The notes below the pieces were generated by a model, which was given only the letters and a program-made list of their open reading frames with translations, did not search any database and was not told where the DNA came from. Made by a program: the position numbers and the translations under genes. A DNA stretch of 64,000 nucleotides from Halieaceae bacterium (lineage in GTDB: Bacteria; Pseudomonadota; Gammaproteobacteria; Pseudomonadales; Halieaceae). Location of the stretch: positions 1 through 64,000 of the forward strand of contig JANQLM010000043.1 in NCBI GenBank assembly GCA_028280635.1, in the 5' to 3' direction. Of this stretch, positions 58,634 to 64,000 are shown one piece after another (within the stretch, counting starts at the first letter, position 1; every line of letters starts with the position of its first letter).

Positions 58634-59704
58634 TCAGGAAGCGCTGGGCAGGGCGGGATAGTCGATATAGCCGTCGGGGCCCGGCGTGTACAGCCGGCTG
58701 GGGTCGAAGTCCGCCAGCGGCTTGCCACGCCAGAAGCGGTCGACCAGGTCGGGGTTGGCGATAAACGGGCGACCGAAGCTGACCGCAGCCAGCTCACCGC
58801 GGTCCAGGGCGCCGGCGGCCTCATCTCCGGAGTAGCTCTCATTGCCGATCACCCGGCCGGGAAAGAACTGCCGCGCCAGGCCGATATTGTCGACCCGGCC
58901 CCGGGGAATGCGGATGGCATGTACGTAGGCCAGCTTCAGCTCACTGGCGCCGGCCAGCAGCGCGGTAAACGTATCCTGGGGGTCATCGTCCTGCAGGTCG
59001 TTGAAGCGGTTGTCCGGCGAGATGCGAAAGCCCACACGGCCGCCGCCGTCCACCTTTGCCATGGCGCGTAACACGTCCAGCGGGAAACGAACCCGCCCCG
59101 CCACGCCGCCACCGTAGGCGTCACTGCGAAGGTTGCTGCCCGTGGAGAGAAACTGGGCCGGCAGGTAGCCACTGGTGCAATGCAGTTCAACGCCGTCAAA
59201 ACCCGCCTCGAAGCAGCGCACCGTGGCCTCGGCATAGTCCGCGACAATTCCCGGGATTTCATCGCTGGCCAGTTCCCGGGGCATGGTGAAGGGCTGCATG
59301 CCCCTGGAATCGGTAAAAATCTCTCCCCGGGCGCGCAGCGCCGAAGGCGCCACGGTGTCAGTGCCAGCCGCCTTGTTGAGCGGATGGGCAATGCGACCAC
59401 AATGCATGATCTGGGCAACAATCAACCCGCCCTCGGCATGCACCGCGCCCACCACCTCGCGCCAGGCTTTGGTCTGGGCATCGTTGTAGATGCCCGGCGT
59501 GCGGCAGTAGCCGATGCCGTCTGCGCTGGGAGCAATCCCCTCGGTGACAATCATGCCGGCGCCGGCCCGCTGCCGGTAGTACTCGGTCATCAGCGCCGAG
59601 GGCATGTCCCCAACGTCGGCCCGGCTGCGGGTCATGGGCGCCATCACCACGCGGTTGCGCAACTCGAGCTTGCCCAGGGTGACCGGGGTAAACAGGCTAT
59701 CCAT
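58634..59704 (-). CDS. Old Yellow Enzyme family flavoprotein
   Basis: FMN-dependent ene-reductase of 356 residues. MDSLFTPVTLGKLELRNRVVM starts the barrel, MAPMTRSRAD is the flavin loop, and FDGVELHCTSGYLPAQFLS near 170-188 replaces the usual HxxN pair with HCTS, so the second substrate-phenol ligand is Ser. Flavin-phosphate segment SFGRPFIANPDLV near 315-327. Similar to NemA-type enzymes that reduce enones or nitro compounds. In operon with MDR and SnoaL-like genes. Confidence 0.9.
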   Translation of the reverse strand: MDSLFTPVTLGKLELRNRVVMAPMTRSRADVGDMPSALMTEYYRQRAGAGMIVTEGIAPSADGIGYCRTPGIYNDAQTKAWREVVGAVHAEGGLIVAQIMHCGRIAHPLNKAAGTDTVAPSALRARGEIFTDSRGMQPFTMPRELASDEIPGIVADYAEATVRCFEAGFDGVELHCTSGYLPAQFLSTGSNLRSDAYGGGVAGRVRFPLDVLRAMAKVDGGGRVGFRISPDNRFNDLQDDDPQDTFTALLAGASELKLAYVHAIRIPRGRVDNIGLARQFFPGRVIGNESYSGDEAAGALDRGELAAVSFGRPFIANPDLVDRFWRGKPLADFDPSRLYTPGPDGYIDYPALPSAS

Positions 59705-59719
59705 CGTGAAGGACCATAA

Positions 59720-60355
59720 TCAGCGGACCCGAATGCGAGGGTCCGGGGCCCCGCGGCGCATCCCTGCCAGGAATTCCTCCAGTGGCGCCGGTGCCGTCAC
59801 CTCCGGTTCATCACTATCCAGCGGTGAGGTCCAGAATGCCTGCCAGGAGGGAAACAGTTCGTGGAAGGCGCCTTCGTAGGGCTCGCGATCAGGCCAGCGC
59901 ATCTTGTCATCACCGACCGGCGGCTTGTTCAGATCGGTGGCGTACCAGTAGCAGGGCAGGCGCCGGCGGAAATACCAGCGCCCATCGATACGTTCATAGT
60001 TATCCCAGTACAACATCTGCATGATGACCCACTCGGTGTCGCCGTTCTCGCAGGGCGCTTCGTGTTCGTTCTTTGAATACACCACGCCGTGAGCGCGGTC
60101 CGCGTCGTCAAACTCGATTATGTGGTTACCAATATGGTGGGCGGTGCCAGTGAACTGCAGGCGCAGGGTATCATCCAGCCAGCGCTTGAGGTGTGCGCGA
60201 CCCCGCCTGTCGCGGCTGACTCGAATGTCCGCGGCAAACAGGTTCACATGGGCGTCGAGGTCGCGCATATCCAGGCTCAGGGCGTATTTCGCCGCCAGTT
60301 GCCGGATCTCATCCAGGGACTCGAGGCGCTCGATACGTACTTCCAGATCGCTCAT
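59720..60355 (-). CDS. SnoaL / NTF2-like protein
   Basis: It has 211 residues from MSDLEVRIERLESLDEIRQLAA, after a GGAGC ribosome site. The cone-shaped NTF2 fold is indicated by AAKYALSLDMRDLDAHVNLFA near 21-41, GTAHHIGNHIIEFDDADRAHG near 73-93, and a tryptophan-rich YERIDGRWYFRRR. Such proteins act as steroid-delta-isomerase-like enzymes, hydrolases or dehydratases, so the function cannot be fixed. It leads the SnoaL-OYE-MDR set, which favours a catabolic isomerase or hydratase step. Confidence 0.82.
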   Translation of the reverse strand: MSDLEVRIERLESLDEIRQLAAKYALSLDMRDLDAHVNLFAADIRVSRDRRGRAHLKRWLDDTLRLQFTGTAHHIGNHIIEFDDADRAHGVVYSKNEHEAPCENGDTEWVIMQMLYWDNYERIDGRWYFRRRLPCYWYATDLNKPPVGDDKMRWPDREPYEGAFHELFPSWQAFWTSPLDSDEPEVTAPAPLEEFLAGMRRGAPDPRIRVR

Positions 60356-60867
60356 TTTTGCTCCAGCACGCTGAAGGTTGCGCTGACGAAAGCACGGGAC
60401 ACGCCGTCCGCTGCCGGCCCCGTGCATTGCTGTGCCGGGGACCCACGCGCGACCCGATGATCACCGGGCCGGCACGACGCGAGTGCAGTGGCTCCAGGGC
60501 CTTGTTGAGTTGCCTCTCGCGAAAATTCGGCTCGAAGCTTTGAGGAACATCATCCACGGCTTGTCTATTCTCCGGACGGCAGCGAATTGCGTCATAGCCG
60601 GCAACTAACTCGGACACCCGGGCACCGCAGTTAAATACTGGATGCAACGGCCCACCAATATAGCGAAAGCCCACCACAGGCTGAACGCCACCGCCACGGC
60701 GCCGGTTCAACATAGCGGACAACTCGGTCTTCAACCATCGTGCGTCCGGACAGGCAGCGGTTTGCGGGAAGGGCGAACGAGCGTCCAGTCGCGAATGTTG
60801 AACCGCCCGGGCCGGGGCCGCGGCATCGAATTGCTAGACTGTCTGCTCCCAAATCGAGGAGTGATCG
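60356..60867. other. Long divergent spacer with inverted repeat
   Basis: These 512 bp separate the SnoaL-like operon and an SDR gene. A 141-codon minus-strand frame crosses much of it but resembles no family and has no ribosome site, so it is probably decayed or coincidental. Inverted repeats are present, notably at 60703-60805. A GAGGAGTGA ribosome site for the SDR lies at the right end. Confidence 0.6.
60703..60805. repeat. 11-bp inverted repeat with imperfect inner pairing
   Basis: CGGTTCAACAT (60703-60713) and its exact complement at 60795-60805 flank 81 bp whose edges pair partly. The look is of a remnant miniature element or a dispersed intergenic repeat. Confidence 0.5.
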
Positions 60868-61743
60868 ATGGACAGTTTTGCAGGCAAGGTAGCAGTGGTC
60901 ACCGGCGGTGCCAGCGGTATCGGCGCAGCCCTGGTTCGCCAGTTGCTGGCACAGGGCGCGAAAGTGGTGATCGGCGATGTGGAGCAGGGCGCGCTGGACA
61001 AGGCACTGACGGAACTGGAGGGCCAGGGTGAGGTGAGCGGCGTGGTCTGCGATGTCTCCCGGCCCGATTCGGTCAATGCCTTCGCCGACAGCGTCTACCA
61101 GCGCTACGGCGTATGCCACCTGCTGTTCAACAATGCCGGGGTGGCAGCTCCATCGGCCAACGTCTGGGAGACCACCCCCAACGACTGGAAGTGGGTGCAC
61201 GGCGTGAACGTGATGGGCGTGATCCACGGCATCCAGGCCTTCGTGCCGCGCATGATTGCCGGTGGCGAAGAGGGCCGTATCATCAACACTTCCTCTGGTG
61301 ACGGTGGCATCTCACCCCTGCCCTACCAGTCCGTGTACGCCTCCAGCAAGGCGGCGGTCTCTATCATCACCGAGTGCCTGGGGGCGCAGCTACAGAGCGA
61401 GGCGACCAAGCTGGGCGCTTCCATCTTCTACCCCTCCGGCGGCATGCTCGATACCGGCATCTGGACTACCGACCGCAACCGGCCTGAGGAACTGGCCCGG
61501 GAAAAGCCCGGCATACCCTCTCCGACCGTGGAGGATTTCAAAAAAGTCATGGCCGAATACGGCATGGAAGTGGAATTCCAAGACCTGGACGAACTCGCCC
61601 GGTACGCTCTCGACGGCATCAAGGCCGGCCGCTTTATCCTGATGATTGGCGTCGAGGAAGCCGAGGCGCAGCTCAAGGAACGTGCGGCGCGCTATGGGCG
61701 CACCGAGTTACCGATTGATCCCGCGCCGATACCGCAGTTCTAG
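60868..61743 (+). CDS. SDR-family oxidoreductase
   Basis: It has 291 residues from MDSFAGKVAVVTGGASGIGA, with a GAGGAG ribosome site. TGGASGIG near 13-20, NNAG near 90, Ser in INTSSGDGG, and Tyr-Lys in YASSK form the complete active site. The C-terminal stretch (DFKKVMAEYGMEVEFQDLDE and FILMIGVEEAEAQLKERA) is long for the family and typical of an SDR group frequent in hydrocarbon- and steroid-degrading bacteria. Convergent with the Nudix gene (2 bp apart). Confidence 0.88.
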   Translation: MDSFAGKVAVVTGGASGIGAALVRQLLAQGAKVVIGDVEQGALDKALTELEGQGEVSGVVCDVSRPDSVNAFADSVYQRYGVCHLLFNNAGVAAPSANVWETTPNDWKWVHGVNVMGVIHGIQAFVPRMIAGGEEGRIINTSSGDGGISPLPYQSVYASSKAAVSIITECLGAQLQSEATKLGASIFYPSGGMLDTGIWTTDRNRPEELAREKPGIPSPTVEDFKKVMAEYGMEVEFQDLDELARYALDGIKAGRFILMIGVEEAEAQLKERAARYGRTELPIDPAPIPQF

Positions 61744-61745
61744 CA

Positions 61746-62432
61746 CTAGAACTCCCGCAGGTACTCGAGGCTGTCACCGGCCATAATGCAGCGGTGACGC
61801 CGGCCGGGAACTGCCGGGTCTTCGGCCTCAAAGCCGGCATCCCCGGCGTAGAGAAAATGCAGGGCGCCATCGAGTTCGGTGACCCGCGGCGCGTACATGA
61901 TGGGATCCATGCCCGGCGCCTCGCCGGCAATGCTGGCACAGTTGCCGAAACGCTCCAGTTCCAGCAGGGTGATAAAAGTGGGCGGCATCAGTTTCAGTTC
62001 GCCACGGGCCTGCTCGGCGAGGGCGTCAGCCGGCCGCACCCAGCGGTGCTCGGCGATCTCGCCCCCGTCGACCACCACATCCTGTTCTTCGTGCAGCAAC
62101 CCCAAATAAAACCAGGTGGCAAAGCGCTTCTTCGCCCCCTTGGGTGTGGTCCAGTGGGAAATGTAGTGCAGGGCCTCGGCGGTTATTTCCAGGCCGGTTT
62201 CCTCGCGGGTCTCACGGATAGCGGCGGCGAGCGCGGTCGCCTCTGGCTCGGCATCAAAATCCCCGTCGGCGGGATCAACCCGTCCGCCCGGGAACACCCA
62301 CATGCCACCCATGTGGCGCACGTCCTGTGAACGTCGAACCATCAGCACTTCGAGCGGGGCATCGTCGCCGCGCACCAGTACCACGGTGGCCGAGGGATAG
62401 GCCGGCGTTACTTCCGGGGAGTTGAATTCCAA
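61746..62432 (-). CDS. Nudix hydrolase
   Basis: It has 228 residues from a TTG after AGGAG. The Nudix box is split: GGRVDPADGDFDAEPEAT followed by AAAIRETREETGLEI near 49-82, with an insertion between the Gly and the REx2EE core as in NUDT19-like CoA diphosphatases. The N-terminal VLVRGDDAPLEVLMVRRSQ is also in keeping with that group. Acyl-CoA-rich surroundings make a CoA or acyl-CoA substrate plausible but unproved. Confidence 0.87.
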   Translation of the reverse strand: MEFNSPEVTPAYPSATVVLVRGDDAPLEVLMVRRSQDVRHMGGMWVFPGGRVDPADGDFDAEPEATALAAAIRETREETGLEITAEALHYISHWTTPKGAKKRFATWFYLGLLHEEQDVVVDGGEIAEHRWVRPADALAEQARGELKLMPPTFITLLELERFGNCASIAGEAPGMDPIMYAPRVTELDGALHFLYAGDAGFEAEDPAVPGRRHRCIMAGDSLEYLREF

Positions 62433-62466
62433 GCGCGGGCTCCTGACGGGCTGTGCACAGAGCCTA

Positions 62467-63021
62467 TCAGGAAGCCTCGGCGTTTAGCGAGTCGGTCGGC
62501 AGGTCCAGCAGGTCGTCGTCGGACAGGCTCCGGAAATCCAGCGGCCACTCGCGGATCTTCATTTCGCCGCGGGGGGTACGCAGGGTCATAAACAGGTCGC
62601 CGTACTGCATCGGCTCACCCTGGCTATTGGGCACCGCGACCTGGCCAATCTCCTCGCCACGCTTGCGGTCGCGCACGTTCATATAGCCTTCCCCGGGCTC
62701 CTGCTCCCAGCGTTCCCACCACTGCATGATGGAAATCATCACCGGCAACAGGTCGCGGCCCTTCTCGGTGAGCTGGTAGGCGTAGCGACGACCACCTTCC
62801 TGCAAGGGCACTTTCTCGATCACCCCGGCGTCCGTCAGCGTGCGCAGCCGCTCGGTGAGGATATTGCGGGATATTCCGAGGCTGTCACGCAGTTGCTCAA
62901 AACGGCGACGGCCACCGCCCACGAAGAAATCGCGCACGATCAGCATGCTCCACCATTCGCCAATCACATCCATGGCCTGGGCCAGGGAGCACGCCATGTC
63001 ACTGAAGGATTTCTTGACCAT
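62467..63021 (-). CDS. HxlR-family transcriptional regulator
   Basis: It has 184 residues. The family start CSLAQAMDVIGEWWSMLIVRD (near 11-31) keeps the conserved Cys at 11, followed by the winged helix FEQLRDSLGISRNILTERLR near 41-60 and EGGRRYAYQLTEKGRDL near 75-91. A C-terminal extension of ~70 residues goes beyond the simplest HxlR proteins. Divergent from a small secreted protein, with repeated operator-like sites and a promoter in between. Confidence 0.9.
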   Translation of the reverse strand: MVKKSFSDMACSLAQAMDVIGEWWSMLIVRDFFVGGGRRRFEQLRDSLGISRNILTERLRTLTDAGVIEKVPLQEGGRRYAYQLTEKGRDLLPVMISIMQWWERWEQEPGEGYMNVRDRKRGEEIGQVAVPNSQGEPMQYGDLFMTLRTPRGEMKIREWPLDFRSLSDDDLLDLPTDSLNAEAS

Positions 63022-63180
63022 TGTTCCCGTGTATTTCCATGTTGCCGCGGCGGCCCCATGGCCACGCGAAGTCGTCCTGCTGTACCACGCTTGTTATCTG
63101 ACAGCGATCACGCCTGATCTGGCGGCCCGCTGCCGGTGCGCATAGCGCGCACAATACCGAATTAGACTCCACTTTACAAA

Positions 63181-63245
63181 TTAGTTGCATTATAGAACTT
63201 TGATGATATAGTTGCGTTATGGGATTAGTTGCATTTTAGAACTTT
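63181..63245. promoter_or_regulatory. Repeated operator sites and promoter between hxlR-like and secreted-protein genes
   Basis: Two 21-bp direct repeats differing at one base (63181-63201 and 63225-63245) share the core AGTTGCATTATAGAACT, itself flanked by AGTT/AACT inverted ends. A third partial copy, TAGTTGCGTTAT, lies at 63209-63220. A promoter TTGCAT (63185) - 16 bp - TATAGT (63207) on the plus strand overlaps them, so a bound regulator would block the secreted-protein gene. Confidence 0.65.
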
Positions 63246-63304
63246 TTGCGTCTGACCAGCACCTCATCCCGGTCCATAGTGATGACTTATTGGGGGATTT
63301 ACCC

Positions 63305-63673
63305 ATGAATAAACGTGCACTTCTCAGTTTTCCCTTCCTGATCGCGGCCAGTGCGGCCACCCTGTTTTCTGCCGGTGCGGCTCGCGCCGACCTGGTACCC
63401 GATGAGCAGGCCCATCGCGCCTGCCTGGAGCGGATCGACACAGTGAACCACCGCCAGGGCCTGAGGCTTAAGGACGGCGAGACCTATGCCGCGCCACAGT
63501 CCTCCGCTGACCGCTACCGCTACTACCTGAACCTGGAATCACGCGGTGACAACCCGCAGACCTACCGGGTGGAATGCGAGGCCCGCAAGGTCGGCAAGGT
63601 GACCTACTTCGCCATTGAAGAAGGCCGCTGGCACTACCAGGCAGAACCGGCCAGCGCCGTAGCCACTCGCTAG
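63305..63673 (+). CDS. Small secreted protein, unknown function
   Basis: It has 122 residues from MNKRALLSFPFLIAASAATL with a signal peptide ending near ARAD (residue ~28). The mature part has two cysteines, ACLERIDTVNH and RVECEARKVGKV, that could form a disulfide, plus a Tyr-rich middle (DRYRYYLNLESRG). I recognise no family. A longer in-frame reading upstream runs through the operator region and is not credible. Probably regulated by the divergent HxlR protein and ended by the terminator at 63705. Confidence 0.72.
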   Translation: MNKRALLSFPFLIAASAATLFSAGAARADLVPDEQAHRACLERIDTVNHRQGLRLKDGETYAAPQSSADRYRYYLNLESRGDNPQTYRVECEARKVGKVTYFAIEEGRWHYQAEPASAVATR

Positions 63674-63704
63674 GCCTCTACGCCCGCAACCTTTCGTCCT
63701 ACCT

Positions 63705-63737
63705 GCCGGGGGCGGCACTGCCAAACCCGGCATTTTT
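63705..63737 (+). terminator. Probable intrinsic terminator after the secreted-protein gene
   Basis: A stem GCCGGG/CCCGGC with a 15-nt loop that can pair internally is followed by ATTTTT on the plus strand, 31 bp beyond the stop codon. Confidence 0.55.
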
Positions 63738-63745
63738 ACGCCCGG

Positions 63746-64000
63746 CTAGGGGAAGAAGCGCGAAATGGTGTCGACCACGCAGGCCGGGCGGTCGCTGCCT
63801 TCTATTTCCACGGTCACCCGCACCACCACCTGCACACCGCCCTTCACCTCTTCGGCGCTGATAACCTCGCCGCTGCCGCGCAGGCGGCTGCCCACCGGCA
63901 CCGGCGCGGGAAAGCGCACCTTTTCGCAACCGTAGTTCACGCCCATGGACGTGTTCTCGACCGTGAGCAGGTCCGGCAGGAACAGGTTGGCCAGCGACAG
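63746..64000 (-). CDS. MaoC-like dehydratase, C-terminal part only
   Basis: The reading frame enters from the right edge and ends at 63746, giving about 84 C-terminal residues. LPDLLTVENTSMGVNYGCEK and VRFPAPVPVGSRLRGSGEVI match the end of MaoC-type (R)-enoyl-CoA hydratase / fatty-acid dehydratase proteins with a hotdog fold. The ATG inside this segment is not the true start, which lies outside the window. It fits the acyl-CoA catabolic surroundings. Confidence 0.85.
   Translation of the reverse strand: MSLANLFLPDLLTVENTSMGVNYGCEKVRFPAPVPVGSRLRGSGEVISAEEVKGGVQVVVRVTVEIEGSDRPACVVDTISRFFP

Noticed and set aside
60309-60734. 141-codon minus-strand frame overlapping the start of the SnoaL-like gene
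   Set aside because: No recognisable family and overlaps a better-supported start; kept only as an observation on the spacer.

Overview
The window reads as a high-GC gammaproteobacterial chromosome. The conserved block rpsB-tsf-pyrH-frr-uppS-cdsA-dxr-rseP-bamA-skp-fabZ-rnhB-dnaE, the divergent map-glnD-dapC pair, the succinylase-type DAP genes and the dapA-bamC pair are all gammaproteobacterial hallmarks. Abundant acyl-CoA, SDR and TonB-receptor genes suggest an aerobic marine heterotroph of the Halieaceae/Cellvibrionales kind; that placement is inference from gene content only. I saw no rRNA, tRNA, CRISPR array, insertion sequence or prophage.

Region 1 (1-15.1 kb, minus strand) is the translation / envelope block, from rpsB at 14900 down to a truncated dnaE at the left edge. 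Its most striking feature is an absence. Relatives carry lpxD between skp and fabZ, and lpxA-lpxB between fabZ and rnhB. Here skp and fabZ are 82 bp apart, and fabZ and rnhB are separated by 382 bp with no gene. That second gap holds a pair of 37-bp palindromes with covarying stems in opposite orientation.

Region 2 (15.1-25 kb, mostly plus) holds map, glnD, dapC, nth, an ArsC/Spx-like reductase, dapD and dapE, with ggt on the minus strand. Region 3 (25-33.9 kb) holds SDRs, a TraB/GumN-like protein, rsmJ, a class III cyclase-like protein coupled to an HD phosphodiesterase-like protein, an LRR lipoprotein, a metallo-beta-lactamase-fold protein, and dapA-bamC. Region 4 (34-39 kb, plus) is a DUF3806-like secreted protein, a four-gene MCE/Mla-type lipid transporter with translationally coupled genes, and a zinc alcohol dehydrogenase. 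A long structured inverted repeat follows.

Region 5 (39.3-64 kb) is a catabolic accessory region. It contains a TonB receptor-esterase-SDR operon, an HMCES/YedK-family protein, two acyl-CoA dehydrogenases divergent from a DUF35/thiolase pair (an arrangement reminiscent of steroid side-chain cassettes), a phosphatase-like protein and a duplicated secreted protein. It continues with a MarR regulator with a perfect 20-bp palindromic operator, an amidohydrolase, a CitE-like lyase, a PQQ dehydrogenase, a secreted GDPD, ppnN, an MDR-OYE-SnoaL operon, another SDR, a Nudix hydrolase, an HxlR regulator with repeated operator-like sites, a small secreted protein, and the C-terminal end of a MaoC-like gene at the right edge.

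Taken together the genes cover outer-membrane assembly (bamA, bamC, skp), lipid trafficking (MCE), peptidoglycan/lysine precursor supply (dapA, dapC, dapD, dapE), and uptake and oxidation of hydrophobic or acyl-CoA-activated compounds.
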